From: Devosia indica
GTDB lineage: Bacteria > Pseudomonadota > Alphaproteobacteria > Rhizobiales > Devosiaceae
DNA: 64,000 nucleotides
NCBI RefSeq assembly: GCF_003056405.1
Contig: NZ_PYVZ01000011.1
Span: forward strand, 62,001-126,000
Direction: 5' to 3'
This document shows positions 9,717-21,465 of this stretch, piece after piece. The translations under genes and the position numbers were made by a program. A model generated the notes under the pieces. That model was given only the letters and a program-made list of their open reading frames with translations, had not been told where the DNA came from and searched no databases. The number at the start of each line of letters is the position of its first letter. Positions within the stretch are counted from its first letter, which is position 1.

Positions 9717-11327
9717 CTATTGCTGTTCGAGCGTGAAGATCCAGGCGACTTCCGTGGTGCTGGTGACATCGGTTTCCAGCACGAGTTGCCGGGTGCGATG
9801 AAAGCCCAGATAGGCCGACTGACGTACGCTGTCCTCTTCGCGGAACTGCGCTCCTTCCCAGAGGAAACTCCAGGTCACGCCATTGGGCAGCACCAGCCGG
9901 GCGATGCCCTCGCCAGTGGTGCGCCGCACCTTGACCCCAGGGGCCAGGTGAAAGCGCAGGGACAGCAGGCCCTGGGGCTCCCCTGCGGGCACGATCCGGT
10001 CCTGCCCCACCAGCGTGGTGCCGCCCGAGAGCAGGGTCAGCCGGCGCTCGATCTCAACACCATAGCGCTGGGCATAGCCGGCACTGGTCAGGGTCAGCAT
10101 GTGCTCGACGGTGTCGATGGACATGGCCGGGGCGGCAGTGCGGCGCTGCCTGTGCTCGGGGCCTTCCGCATCGATAGTGGGGGCAGAATGGGCTACCGTC
10201 TGGCGGAACAGGTCCCGGCTCTCGGGCAGATCGGAGGGGGCGGGGCCGCAACTGCCGACCACCAGTTCGCTGCCATGGGCAAACTCGAATGCCAGGGCGC
10301 TGTCATGGGCCTCGCCATCGAAACCCGGTGGCGGCCGCAAACCGCTATCGGCGATCACCACGGTGTCACCGGCCCGCACAATGCCATAGCCGCCGATCAG
10401 CCGCGAGCGGCGCGAGGCGGAAGGGCCATTGGCCTGCACTGCCACCAGGACGTCGTGCGGCACCTGGCCGCAGCCGTTGAAATAGACCGGCTCGCCGCTC
10501 GACAGCGTCAGGGCGTCGAGTGCCTCGTGCATGCGGTCGACACGGTTGGTCAGTTCGGCCATGGCCGGGCTGCCATGGCGCCCCACGGCACGGCGCAGGC
10601 TCGCCAGTTCGACCAGCAAGGCCAGTTGCTGGCGCGGATTGCGCGACAGGTGCAGCCCGTCACTATCGAGTTGCTGGGCAAGCAGGGCATCGAGCCGGGC
10701 GACATTGGTGTCGATATCAGGCACATCGTCCAGATTGCACAATTCGGCTCCCAACAGACCAATAGCGGCAAACAGCGCCTCGATCGGGTCGGCAGCAAGC
10801 GGCCCACGCACGCGCAGGCTCTGCACCTGTGTCCCAAGGCTGCGCTGGATAGTGCGGGTCTGTTCGGGCGTGGCGCCGTCCAGCACCAAGGTCAGATGGC
10901 GCAACCAGTTGAGCACGCGCTGGGCCGTCAGCGTCAGCGTCCAGCTATCGGCCTCGAACTGGCCTTCGCGGCCGATCCAGTCCAGGACCAAGGTGCGGGC
11001 GAAGAGCTTTTCGCCCGGATCGCGGCAATCGCGGAAATGCCTGAGCCACGAGAAACTGTGGAGATTGTTCCACCAATCGGGATGCTCGACATCGAGCGAA
11101 AAGGGGGAGGCGCCGCCGGTTTCGAACAGCTTTGAGGCGAGTAGATAGCGCCCGGACATCATTTCGCGCACCGCTTCGCGGTCGGCGGGGCGGAAGTCGG
11201 GCAGGTCGCCGGCATAGGCGTGATCGGTCTGGCCGCGCCATGTCCAGCGCAGCAATGGCATGGTGACCACGCTGTCGGCCAGGCCGAGCGCCAATCTGCG
11301 CCCAGCCGGAACCAGCCGTCCGTTCAC
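9717..11327 (-). CDS. heparinase II/III family protein
   Basis: 536 residues. The N-terminal half is an all-helical toroid (WLRHFRDCRDPGEK, ADSWTLTLTAQRVLNWLRH), and the C-terminal half is the beta-sandwich of the heparinase II/III family. These proteins are predicted polysaccharide lyases, but the alphaproteobacterial members have no established substrate. No clear signal peptide. I choose GTG at 11327 because GGGGGGAGGGAC lies 5 nt upstream; the more distal ATG at 11411 has no Shine-Dalgarno. It follows rsmB in the same direction and lies beside purH, as I recall for many Rhizobiales. Confidence 0.75.
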   Translation of the reverse strand: MNGRLVPAGRRLALGLADSVVTMPLLRWTWRGQTDHAYAGDLPDFRPADREAVREMMSGRYLLASKLFETGGASPFSLDVEHPDWWNNLHSFSWLRHFRDCRDPGEKLFARTLVLDWIGREGQFEADSWTLTLTAQRVLNWLRHLTLVLDGATPEQTRTIQRSLGTQVQSLRVRGPLAADPIEALFAAIGLLGAELCNLDDVPDIDTNVARLDALLAQQLDSDGLHLSRNPRQQLALLVELASLRRAVGRHGSPAMAELTNRVDRMHEALDALTLSSGEPVYFNGCGQVPHDVLVAVQANGPSASRRSRLIGGYGIVRAGDTVVIADSGLRPPPGFDGEAHDSALAFEFAHGSELVVGSCGPAPSDLPESRDLFRQTVAHSAPTIDAEGPEHRQRRTAAPAMSIDTVEHMLTLTSAGYAQRYGVEIERRLTLLSGGTTLVGQDRIVPAGEPQGLLSLRFHLAPGVKVRRTTGEGIARLVLPNGVTWSFLWEGAQFREEDSVRQSAYLGFHRTRQLVLETDVTSTTEVAWIFTLEQQ

Positions 11328-11435
11328 CGCGTCCCTCCCCCCTGATTCGGGGAAAAGGCCATTGCCTTGTCCATTGGTAATCCCACTCGAAAAGCCTCGC
11401 CGGCCAATCATGGCTGGCGCCTGTTACCAAAGCCC

Positions 11436-12737
11436 TTAGCGTGTTCGCCTGAACCGCGCCACGAAGAACCCGTCCATCCCCGCATTTCCGTTTCCGGGCG
11501 ACATGGCGGGGTGGGTGCGTACCAAGCCCTCGGCAGACACCGCCTGTTCGAGTCCGGCCATCTCGCCGGGGGCGATTGGCCAGAGTTCAAGGCCAGGCAG
11601 GGCGTCGAGCGCCCAGGCGACCTGCTGCTCGCCTTCGGCCACCTCGAGCGAACAGACGCAGTAGATCAGCGTTCCGCCAGGTGCCAGGCAACGGAAGGCA
11701 TTGGTCAGCAGGGCCTGTTGCAAGGTCACGCGACCGGCAATATCGCGGGCCGACCGGTTCCAGAGCACTTCGGGATGCCGGCGGAAGGTTCCGGTCGCCG
11801 AGCAGGGCGCATCGAGCAAAATGCCGTCAAATGGGCTGGTAGGGTCGTAATTGGCCGCATCGGCCTCGATTACGCCCGGCGTATAGCCAAGGCGCGCCAT
11901 GTTCTGCCTGAGGCGTTGAAGGCGCGTGCCATCGCTGTCGAGCGCGGTGACCTTATAGCCGGCCTTGATCAATTGGGCGGTCTTGCCGCCGGGCGCGGCA
12001 CAAAGGTCGAGCACGCTGCGGCCTGCTTCCAGCCCCATCAGGCGGGCGGGAATGGCCGAAGCGGCATCCTGCACCCACCAGCGGCCATCGTCATAGCCCG
12101 GCAGGGCCTCGACGGCCCGGTCGCGGCTTTCGAGGCGGACGCTGTCGGCAAGCAGGGGCTCGGCACCCAGCGCCTCGATCAGCGCCGGGTCGTTGTCACG
12201 CAAGGTCAGGTCGAGAGGTGCGCCTTCGGTCAGGGCTGTGGCGAATTGGGCAACGGCGTCTGCGCCATAGGCCGCAGTCCAGCCGGTAGCAAAATGTTCG
12301 GGTAGCAGCAGCGCGTCATCCATCAGGCCGTAGCGGGCCGAATTGGCCTGGGCGCGGCGCAATACCGCGTTCATCAGGCCGGAAAGATGGCGGGCCTTGG
12401 CGTCGCGCTTGATGGCTTCGACGGCCAGGAACAGGGCGCTATGGGCACCTAGATCGGGCAGGAAGACCAATTGGGCGAGCGAGAGGCGCAGCACTGCCTC
12501 GAAGCTACCCGCGCGCGCGGGCAGGCCTTTTTCCAGCAGGTCGGCCAGCATGACATCGATCTGGCCATGCCGCCGCAGGGCTGTGGTGATCAACCGGTTG
12601 GCCAGGGCACGATCCCGCCCGTCAGCGAGATCGCTCGCGCCAAGCGGGGCGAAATGTTCGCCTGCCAACACAGTCTTGAGCCGCTGTGCGGCGGCGAGGC
12701 GGAGTTTCAAGCCCGCCGGTTCGGTCCGTTGCGCCAA
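11436..12737 (-). CDS. rsmB: RsmB/NOP family class I SAM-dependent RNA m5C methyltransferase
   Basis: 433 residues. An N-terminal NusB-like helical domain (~1-150) precedes a Rossmann methyltransferase domain with the SAM loop DLCAAPGGKTAQL, motif [17 protein letters not shown] and motif VI YCVCSLEVAEGE. Motif VI carries the catalytic Cys that attacks C6 of cytosine; motif IV carries the release Cys. It probably makes m5C967 in 16S rRNA, although paralogues exist. The start appears to be TTG at 12737; no ATG is available near the expected N-terminus. Confidence 0.88.
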   Translation of the reverse strand: MAQRTEPAGLKLRLAAAQRLKTVLAGEHFAPLGASDLADGRDRALANRLITTALRRHGQIDVMLADLLEKGLPARAGSFEAVLRLSLAQLVFLPDLGAHSALFLAVEAIKRDAKARHLSGLMNAVLRRAQANSARYGLMDDALLLPEHFATGWTAAYGADAVAQFATALTEGAPLDLTLRDNDPALIEALGAEPLLADSVRLESRDRAVEALPGYDDGRWWVQDAASAIPARLMGLEAGRSVLDLCAAPGGKTAQLIKAGYKVTALDSDGTRLQRLRQNMARLGYTPGVIEADAANYDPTSPFDGILLDAPCSATGTFRRHPEVLWNRSARDIAGRVTLQQALLTNAFRCLAPGGTLIYCVCSLEVAEGEQQVAWALDALPGLELWPIAPGEMAGLEQAVSAEGLVRTHPAMSPGNGNAGMDGFFVARFRRTR

Positions 12738-12777
12738 TTCGTCAACTCAGTTTGGGCGGCGCCATATGGGCGCAGCA

Positions 12778-13761
12778 CTATCCCCAGGGTCCGCGGTTTT
12801 CACCCTCGTCCAAAGGGCGTCCAGCGGTCGGTACCCGCCAGCCGGTGCCTGTATTGCGGCCACTTGAAGCGGCGCGCCGGCGAGGCTGACGCGTTGGCCC
12901 CTTATCGTCCACGCGCATCTCGGCGGCAAGCCTTTGCAGCGCGGCGATGCGGTTGCCGGTATCGGGGTGGGTGGAGAACAGATTGTCCATCCGCTGTCCG
13001 TTGAGCGGATTTATGATGTACATATGGGCCATGGCTGGATTGCGCTCGGCAGCCACATTGACCTGACGGCCGGCCAGAGTGGCGATCTTGTTGAGCGCGG
13101 AGGCGAGGGCAATCGGGTCGCCGGCAATTTCGGCCCCGAGCTTGTCTGCCTCGTATTCGCGGGTGCGGCTCACCGCCATCTGCACCAGCATGGCGGCGAG
13201 AGGGGCGAGAAACACCATCAGCAGCGCTCCAATCCCGCCCAGCGGATTGTCGCGATTATTGCCACCGCCAAAGAACAGGCCGAACTGGGCCAGCGCCGAA
13301 ATGGCACCGGCCAGCGTGGCGGTGATGGTCATGGTCAGGGTGTCGCGATTCTTGATGTGGGCCAGCTCATGGGCCACCACGCCCGCAACTTCGCGGGTAT
13401 CGAGTTGCCGCAGCAGGCCCGAGGACACGGCGACAGCGGCGTTGTTGGGGTCGCGCCCAGTGGCAAAGGCATTGGGCTGGTCGGTCTCAATCACGTAGAC
13501 CGCCGGGGTCGGGATGCCGGCGCGCCGGGAAAGCACATCGACCATGTCATAAAGTTCGGGGGCACGGGAGCGTTCTACGGGCACCGCGTTCTGCATGCGC
13601 AGCACCATCTTGTCCGAGTTCCAGAAGGCGAACAGATTGGTGCCGGCGGCGAACAGAAAAGCAATCATCATGCCGGCCGTGCCGCCGATGAAATAGCCCA
13701 CAACCATGAACAGCGCGGTCATTGCCGCCAGAAGGGCAAAGGTGCGCAGCGTATTGAACAT
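12778..13761 (-). CDS. htpX: membrane zinc protease HtpX
   Basis: 327 residues. Two N-terminal transmembrane segments lead to the M48 catalytic site HELAH, a second pair of hydrophobic segments, and the third zinc ligand Glu in [11 protein letters not shown]. HtpX degrades misfolded inner-membrane proteins together with FtsH. ATG at 13761 ([14 protein letters not shown]) matches the family. A C-terminal tail of about 45 Arg/Gly-rich residues extends beyond E. coli HtpX. It is divergent from the DUF1674 gene. Confidence 0.92.
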   Translation of the reverse strand: MFNTLRTFALLAAMTALFMVVGYFIGGTAGMMIAFLFAAGTNLFAFWNSDKMVLRMQNAVPVERSRAPELYDMVDVLSRRAGIPTPAVYVIETDQPNAFATGRDPNNAAVAVSSGLLRQLDTREVAGVVAHELAHIKNRDTLTMTITATLAGAISALAQFGLFFGGGNNRDNPLGGIGALLMVFLAPLAAMLVQMAVSRTREYEADKLGAEIAGDPIALASALNKIATLAGRQVNVAAERNPAMAHMYIINPLNGQRMDNLFSTHPDTGNRIAALQRLAAEMRVDDKGPTRQPRRRAASSGRNTGTGWRVPTAGRPLDEGENRGPWG

Positions 13762-13857
13762 CGTCTCGAACCCCTTGGGTTGGCTTTGCTGAGCAACTAT
13801 GTTGTGTGTCAGGCGGTTCCGCGCAAGCAGCGTGACCAATTTGTCATGGAAGAGACG

Positions 13858-14073
13858 ATGAACGACGACCAGCAACGCCCCGAGGCACCACAGCAGGATG
13901 CGCCCCGCGTGTTGAGCCCGGCGGCCCAACGTGCTCTGGCCGAGGCCGAGGCCCGGCGACTGGACATCGATGCCGCCTCGGCCATGGCGCCCAAGGAAAA
14001 GGGCGGTCGCGGGGGCCTTGAGCCAGTGCGTTACGGCGATTGGGAGATCAAGGGCCTGACCAGCGACTTCTGA
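13858..14073 (+). CDS. DUF1674 / succinate dehydrogenase assembly factor 4-like protein
   Basis: 71 residues, short and charged, with the conserved C-terminus [20 protein letters not shown] that defines DUF1674. The eukaryotic member, SDHAF4, binds flavinated SdhA during complex II assembly; by homology this protein may do the same for the SDH encoded at 44.3-48.6 kb. ATG at 13858 has GGAAGAG just upstream; ATG at 13846 would add four residues. The gene is easy to miss because a longer meaningless frame reads through antisense to htpX into it. Confidence 0.82.
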   Translation: MNDDQQRPEAPQQDAPRVLSPAAQRALAEAEARRLDIDAASAMAPKEKGGRGGLEPVRYGDWEIKGLTSDF

Positions 14074-14087
14074 GCCAGTGGGGCGGG

Positions 14088-14234
14088 TCAGCCCGGGAAG
14101 AAATCGGTGATGTTGTAGCCGGCGGCCGAGACGGCGAAGGTGGTGGCAACCGTCACGATCGCGGCAATCAGCACATATTCGATGCGGGTGATCAGCGGCT
14201 GATTGCGGAGATGGCTAAGAACGCGACGCAACAT
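14088..14234 (-). CDS. 48-residue Flp-pilin-like membrane peptide
   Basis: The peptide starts [12 protein letters not shown], then has [19 protein letters not shown], and ends in ITDFFPG. The IEYVLIAA segment mirrors the IEYGLIAA core of Flp (type IVb) pilins, with Glu at the +5 position and a hydrophobic helix after it. The Gly expected at -1 of the prepilin peptidase site is Leu here, so processing is doubtful. GGAAGAG lies 6 nt before the ATG. No tad genes are nearby. A pilin relative or a stand-alone membrane microprotein are both possible. Confidence 0.6.
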   Translation of the reverse strand: MLRRVLSHLRNQPLITRIEYVLIAAIVTVATTFAVSAAGYNITDFFPG

Positions 14235-14301
14235 TAAGGTCTCTTCCAGATGACGAAGACGGCCAAGATGCCGCAGACAAGATGAACGGAGCCTGAATGG
14301 C

Positions 14302-14835
14302 TCAGCTCCGCGCCTTTTCTAGGGCAGGAAGCAGCTCGGTTTCAATAGCGGCGGGCGTCAATGGGCCGACATGCTTGTAGGTAATGACACCATCGGCATC
14401 GACCAGAAATGTCTCGGGCACGCCATAAACACCCCAGTCGATGGAAACACGACGATCGCGATCGGCCCCGACCGCGTCATAGGGATTGCCGAGTTCCGCG
14501 AGAAATGCCCGCGCGTTTTCCGGCGCGTCGGAATGGTTGATGCCGAACAGTCTGACGCCGGTTTCTGCCTTGAGCGTTTCGAGCAGCGGATGTTCGTCGC
14601 GGCAGGGAATGCACCAGGAGGCAAAGACATTGACAACCGTCACGTCACCGCTAAGCGCAGCGGTGTCGAAGCCGGGCGCGTCCAGGCCCTCGACTGCTGG
14701 CAGGGCGAAGTCGGGCACCGGCTTGTCGATCAGGACCGAGCGAACCAGGGTGGTATCGCGGTCGATGGAAAAGGCAAAGACCGAGACCAGCGCCACCAAC
14801 AGGATCAGGGGGAGGGCAAAGAGCGCATACCGCAT
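14302..14835 (-). CDS. ccmG: thiol:disulfide interchange protein CcmG/DsbE
   Basis: 177 residues. An N-terminal anchor (about 5-25) is followed by a periplasmic thioredoxin fold with the active site WCIPCR and the cis-Pro region GVPETFLVD. It reduces the haem-binding cysteines of apocytochrome c or the Ccm partner proteins. Its ATG overlaps the ccmD stop (ATGA), so it is the last gene of ccmABCDG. Confidence 0.92.
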   Translation of the reverse strand: MRYALFALPLILLVALVSVFAFSIDRDTTLVRSVLIDKPVPDFALPAVEGLDAPGFDTAALSGDVTVVNVFASWCIPCRDEHPLLETLKAETGVRLFGINHSDAPENARAFLAELGNPYDAVGADRDRRVSIDWGVYGVPETFLVDADGVITYKHVGPLTPAAIETELLPALEKARS

Positions 14836-14981
14836 CAGCCGCGCTTGTCCCCAAGTGTCTCGAGCCGGGCCCGGACGCGGCGGCTATCATAGACGATCCA
14901 GCCGATCAGCAGTCCAAGGCCGATGAACACGCCAGCATAGGCGGCGATGATGAACTCAGCGTGTTCCCCAAGGGCGATCAC
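14835..14981 (-). CDS. ccmD: haem exporter protein CcmD
   Basis: 48 residues: a short N-terminus ending HAEFIIAAYAG, one transmembrane helix (about 10-32), then a basic tail YDSRRVRARLETLG. CcmD helps release holo-CcmE from the CcmABC complex. It starts with GTG at 14981 and overlaps ccmC by 4 bp (GTGA) and ccmG by 4 bp. Size, topology and position make the call secure. Confidence 0.88.
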   Translation of the reverse strand: MIALGEHAEFIIAAYAGVFIGLGLLIGWIVYDSRRVRARLETLGDKRG

Positions 14982-15739
14982 AGGGTGTCTCCCCGCGCGG
15001 CGCGTCGTTCCAGCGTCACCAGGCGCCGGCGGCGAATTTCGGTATGCATGGCCAGCAATTGCAGGGTGACAAAGAGCAGGGTGAAGGCAAAGAACATGAC
15101 AAAGAGCGGGGTCAGCAGCGAGCCGGGCATGGTGGGTCCGTCGGCGCGGAACACGCTGGCAGGCTGGTGCAGCGTCGACCACCAGTCGACCGAGAACTTG
15201 ATGATCGGCACATTGACCGCGCCAACCAGGGTAAAGACGGCGACGACGCGGGCAGCGCGCAACTGGTCGTCAAAGGCGCGCCAGAGGGCGACAATGCCGA
15301 GATAGATGAAAAGCAGGATGAGCGTAGACGTCATGCGCCCGTCCCATTCCCAGAAGGTGCCCCAAGTGGGGCGGCCCCACATCGAGCCGGTGAACAGCGC
15401 CATGGCGGTAAAGGCGGCGCCCAGTGGTGCGGCTGCCTTCATCGACACATCGGCGAGCGGATGGCGCCAGACCAGCGTGCCCAGTGCCGAAACGGCCATG
15501 GCGGCATAGACAAACTGGCTGAGCCAGGCGGTGGGCACATGCACATACATAATGCGGACCGTATCGCCCATCTGATAGTCGGCGGGCGAGTTGAAGAATG
15601 CGAACCATAGCCCGAGCAGAAACAAGGCGGTCGTGACCCCGGCCAGCGGCCAGATCAGCGGCCGCGTCCAGCCCAGGAACTGGCCAGGATGGGCCAGCCG
15701 GTTCCACCAGCTCATTTTCGGGGTGTCATCAATGCTCAT
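14978..15739 (-). CDS. ccmC: haem ABC exporter permease CcmC
   Basis: 253 residues with six membrane helices. The Trp-rich haem-handling loop is visible as WGRPTWGTFWEWDGRMTS, and periplasmic His residues flank it (YVHVPTAW). CcmC presents haem to CcmE. The gene lies 9 bp after ccmB and overlaps ccmD. Confidence 0.95.
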   Translation of the reverse strand: MSIDDTPKMSWWNRLAHPGQFLGWTRPLIWPLAGVTTALFLLGLWFAFFNSPADYQMGDTVRIMYVHVPTAWLSQFVYAAMAVSALGTLVWRHPLADVSMKAAAPLGAAFTAMALFTGSMWGRPTWGTFWEWDGRMTSTLILLFIYLGIVALWRAFDDQLRAARVVAVFTLVGAVNVPIIKFSVDWWSTLHQPASVFRADGPTMPGSLLTPLFVMFFAFTLLFVTLQLLAMHTEIRRRRLVTLERRAARGDTL

Positions 15740-15748
15740 GCAGGCGCT

Positions 15749-16414
15749 CTACTCTTCTCCCCAATCTATCGCAAGCGCAGCGGCAAAGGGAGAGAGCGCA
15801 AATGCCATGAGACTGAGTGCCGCAAGGAACAGCATGGCGCTGGAGGCCTGGTCGGGTCCGCCAAGCGGTGCAATGGCACCGACACCAAAGATCAGCACCG
15901 GCACGCAAAGCGGTGCGATCAGGATCGGCGCCAACAGGCCGCCGCGCCTTAGGGCCACGGTTATCGCGGCGCCAAAGGCCCCGAAGGCTGCCAGGGCCGG
16001 GGTGCCCAGAAGCAGCGAGAGCACCGTACGCCAAAAGGTCGGGCCATCCATGGCCAGGATCATGGCGAGGAAAGGTGACGCCAGGATCAGGGGCAGTGCG
16101 GCGGTCAGCCAGTGGGCGATCACTTTTGCGGCAACCACGCTGGCCATCGACATGTCCGCCATCCGGTAGAGGGCCAGCGTGCCGTCGTCGCGATCGGGCC
16201 GGAACAGGCGGTCGAGCCCCAACAGCATGGCGAGAAACGCCGCGATCCAGATGATGCCGGGGGCGATGCTGGCCAGCAGCGCCCGGTCCGGGCCGATGGC
16301 AAAGGGGACGATTGCGCCCACAATGACAAAGAACAGCACCAGCGTCAGGACTTCGCCGCCCCCCGAAAAGCTCAAACGCAGTTCGCGCCGTAGAACGCCA
16401 AGAAAGCCGCTCAT
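15749..16414 (-). CDS. ccmB: haem ABC exporter permease CcmB
   Basis: 221 residues, six hydrophobic segments. The N-terminus LRRELRLSFSGGGEVLTLVLFFV and the central FRPDRDDGTLALYRM are typical of CcmB. Together with CcmA and CcmC it forms the ABC complex that releases holo-CcmE. Start and ccmA stop overlap by 4 bp. Confidence 0.95.
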   Translation of the reverse strand: MSGFLGVLRRELRLSFSGGGEVLTLVLFFVIVGAIVPFAIGPDRALLASIAPGIIWIAAFLAMLLGLDRLFRPDRDDGTLALYRMADMSMASVVAAKVIAHWLTAALPLILASPFLAMILAMDGPTFWRTVLSLLLGTPALAAFGAFGAAITVALRRGGLLAPILIAPLCVPVLIFGVGAIAPLGGPDQASSAMLFLAALSLMAFALSPFAAALAIDWGEE

Positions 16415-17037
16415 ACCCTGGCCCCCAGGGTCAGCGTGGCCGCGCGGGGCAGGGCGATGTCGTCATGGGTGGCGACTACGGCCAGGCCACCGTTTCTGAG
16501 ATGGTCCGCGAGCAGGGCCGCCACCAGGTCGCGCCCTGCGGCGTCCAGCGCGGCGCTGGGTTCATCGAGCAGCCAGACGGGGCGGGGCGACACCAATAGC
16601 CGGGCCAATACGAGGCGGCGCTGCTGGCCCGCCGAGAGATAGCCCGCATCAAGATGGGCGGTGCGCCCGAGCCCGACCCGATCGAGCGCGGTTGTGGGGG
16701 GCACATCACCCGGCCCGTTGATGTCGGCCCAGAATTTGAGGGTCTCGACCACGCTAAGACGCGGCCGCACGGCGTTCCGATGTCCGCAGTGATGAAGGAA
16801 GGGCCCCGCTTCGGGATCTGCACCCTCAAAGGCAATGCTGCCCGAGAGGGGATGCAGCAGGCCGGCCAGGGTGAGCAGGAGGGTGGATTTGCCCGCGCCA
16901 TTGGGTCCGCGCAGCAGCAGGGCGCTGCCGGCGGCGACCTCCAGCGACAAATCTGCGGCCAGCACAGTATCGCCGCGACCACAGGCAAGGCCCTGTGTCT
17001 TAAGATTTATCCGGTGCTGGACTTGCCTTTGCGTCAT
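16411..17037 (-). CDS. ccmA: haem ABC exporter ATP-binding protein CcmA
   Basis: About 208 residues. Walker A is GPNGAGKST, the signature is [10 protein letters not shown], Walker B is PVWLLDEP followed by a D-loop SAALD, and the switch His is in ATHDD. CcmA hydrolyses ATP to free holo-CcmE. Starts at ATG 17037 or 17061 are both possible. ccmA opens the ccmABCDG operon and is divergent from acnA. Confidence 0.93.
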   Translation of the reverse strand: MTQRQVQHRINLKTQGLACGRGDTVLAADLSLEVAAGSALLLRGPNGAGKSTLLLTLAGLLHPLSGSIAFEGADPEAGPFLHHCGHRNAVRPRLSVVETLKFWADINGPGDVPPTTALDRVGLGRTAHLDAGYLSAGQQRRLVLARLLVSPRPVWLLDEPSAALDAAGRDLVAALLADHLRNGGLAVVATHDDIALPRAATLTLGARV

Positions 17038-17197
17038 GGCCCCATCTCGTATTGGACCCATGGTCGTACTGGCAAGGGCTTGGTTGATTGACTATAAGCC
17101 CAAAGAGATTGGAGTCATTCCAGAAAAGCGCGGTTTGTTCTTCGGCCCCACGCCCCGAATGATCCGGCGCAAAAGCAGCAAGAAGGGCGGAGCACAA

Positions 17198-19951
<2,754 letters not shown>

Positions 19952-19979
19952 GCGCCGCTTACATCCAACGACAGAACAG

Positions 19980-20008
19980 ATGGCGGCCCTTCGGGGCCGC
20001 CATTTTTT
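19980..20008 (+). terminator. intrinsic terminator of acnA
   Basis: ATGGCGGCCC (19980-19989), a TTCG tetraloop and GGGCCGCCAT (19994-20003) form a perfect 10-bp stem running into a T-tract. Confidence 0.93.
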
Positions 20009-20077
20009 CGTTTTGCCAGCGCGGCTCACCCGCTTTTGACTAGGCAATCGATATGGGCCCGGCCTACAACAGCGCCC

Positions 20078-20815
20078 ATGTTTCTTCACGGCTTTTCCGC
20101 ATCCATTGCAGGCACGGCTCTGGCGCTGATCCTTTCGGGCTCGGTTGCCGCAGAATCCGTGCGCCTCAACCCCAAGGCGGTGGTCGAACTGTTCACCAGC
20201 CAGGGTTGCTCGTCCTGTCCGCCGGCCGATGCATTGCTGACCAGCCTTGCCGAGCGTGATGACGTGGTGGCGCTGGCCTATCACGTGGATTACTGGGACT
20301 ATATCGGCTGGGAAGATACCTTTGGCGACAAGGATTTTTCTGACCGGCAACGCGGCTATGCCAAGAGCTGGGGGTCCTCGCGTATCTTCACCCCGCAAAT
20401 GGTCATTAACGGTGCCGAGGGTGTCGTCGGATCCAAGCGTGACGACGTGCACGATGCGGTCGCTTCGGCGCAATTGCCGCTGGCGGTGTCGCTCACCGCT
20501 TATGGCGACATGCTCAAGCTGCAGGTGCCCGCCGATGCCGCGCTGGAAGACGCCTCGATCTGGCTGATCCGCTATCTCGACCGGGCCGATGTCGCCATCG
20601 AGAAGGGTGAGAATGCCGGCAAGTCCATGGTCTATACCCAGGTTGTTGTCGATCGGCAGATCGTGGGCATGTGGGAGGCGGGGGCCGGGGCCGAGATCAA
20701 GCTGCCGCTGGATCAGTTCGATCCCAGCGCCAATGGCGGCATTGCCATCCTGGTCCAGCCCGAACGCAATGGCCTGCCTGGCCCGATCCTGGGCGCTGCC
20801 GCCTACAGCTTCTAG
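20078..20815 (+). CDS. DUF1223 thioredoxin-like exported protein
   Basis: 245 residues. A signal peptide ends near SGSVAAES. The body begins VVELFTSQGCSSCPPAD, with a CxxC in the thioredoxin position that is characteristic of DUF1223. The redox partner is unknown. ATG at 20078 gives a proper signal peptide, whereas the TTG at 20036 would place a charged stretch before it. It stands alone between the acnA terminator and the next features. Confidence 0.82.
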   Translation: MFLHGFSASIAGTALALILSGSVAAESVRLNPKAVVELFTSQGCSSCPPADALLTSLAERDDVVALAYHVDYWDYIGWEDTFGDKDFSDRQRGYAKSWGSSRIFTPQMVINGAEGVVGSKRDDVHDAVASAQLPLAVSLTAYGDMLKLQVPADAALEDASIWLIRYLDRADVAIEKGENAGKSMVYTQVVVDRQIVGMWEAGAGAEIKLPLDQFDPSANGGIAILVQPERNGLPGPILGAAAYSF

Positions 20816-20826
20816 CTTTGCCTGAC

Positions 20827-20858
20827 AAAAACGCCCGCTCCGGGGGCAGGAGCGGGCG
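20827..20858 (-). terminator. leftward intrinsic terminator without an annotated gene
   Basis: GAGCGGGCG and CGCCCGCTC (20832-20840 and 20850-20858) form a perfect 9-bp stem; on the minus strand it is followed by TTTTTG (20831-20826). The nearest minus-strand protein gene upstream starts beyond 21.9 kb and ends at 21926, with two plus-strand genes between, so a small RNA or an antisense transcript is the likely client. Confidence 0.75.
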
Positions 20859-20990
20859 ACTGACTTGGAGTCAACTCAAATAAGGGCGGCTGGCAGCGGG
20901 CTTTCTGGTTTGGGGGCTCGGTCGGCCTGCCGCCAGCCACTGGAGGCAATGGTTGAACGATGCTGCCCCATTGGGGCGTGTTGAGGGACA
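20832..20990 (-). ncRNA. candidate small RNA, 5' end unknown
   Basis: Reading left from about 20990, the minus strand holds a hairpin with arms GGCTGGCGGC and GCTGCCAGCC (20937-20928 and 20896-20887), a single-stranded stretch with GTTGACTCCAAGTCAGTC, and the intrinsic terminator at 20827-20858. No reading frame of note is present. This layout is that of a trans-acting sRNA. I could not assign it to a named family and saw no convincing promoter, so the right edge is arbitrary. Confidence 0.4.
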
Positions 20991-21081
20991 AATAATGGCC
21001 GAATTGCGGTTTTTCGTGCCTCTTGCCAAGCCGGGCGATTGCGCCGATCATTACGGAACGATGACAGGGCATTGAGGCGGC

Positions 21082-21465
21082 GTGCAGGGTCCTCCGAAGA
21101 CGAGTTCGAACAATCTGGCACTGGTGCATGTGGGCGAGCCCTCCGGCCAGTCCAACCGGCCCGTGCAACCCGTGGTTGCCTTTGACCGGCGGGAGCTGAT
21201 GCAGATCCTGTCTGTCTATGGCCGCAAGGTCGGCTCGGGTGAATGGCGCGACTACGCCATGGATTTCCTCAAGGATCGGGCGCTTTTTTCGATCTATGCG
21301 CGGGTCTCGGAGCGGCCCCTGTTCGTGGTCGAGAAGAACCCCAAGCTGCGCAACAAGCAGGGCCAGTTCATGGTCATCAATCAACAGGGGCGCATTCTCA
21401 AGCGCGGGCACGATCTGGCGCAGGTGTTGCGGGTGCTTGATCCCGACCTGATGGTTGTGGGGTGA
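21082..21465 (+). CDS. DUF2794 protein
   Basis: 127 residues. The core VVAFDRRELMQILSVYGRKV, then GEWRDYAMDFLKDRALFSIY and the end RILKRGHDLAQVLRVLD match DUF2794, an alphaproteobacterial family of unknown function. The start is GTG at 21082 with GAGGCGG upstream. Its stop overlaps the GTG of the next gene (GTGA), so the two are probably co-translated. Confidence 0.82.
   Translation: MQGPPKTSSNNLALVHVGEPSGQSNRPVQPVVAFDRRELMQILSVYGRKVGSGEWRDYAMDFLKDRALFSIYARVSERPLFVVEKNPKLRNKQGQFMVINQQGRILKRGHDLAQVLRVLDPDLMVVG

Noticed and set aside
8031-11135. 1034-codon open frame antisense to purH and the heparinase-like gene
   Set aside because: Low-complexity Gly/His/Gln-rich product with no domain; a mirror effect of GC-rich codon usage on the opposite strand.
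12934-13857. Long in-frame extension upstream of the DUF1674 gene
   Set aside because: It is antisense to htpX; the family N-terminus and the Shine-Dalgarno place the start at 13858.
20812-21411. 199-codon minus-strand frame as client of the 20827-20858 terminator
   Set aside because: Mostly antisense to DUF2794 with no family similarity; an sRNA is the better explanation.
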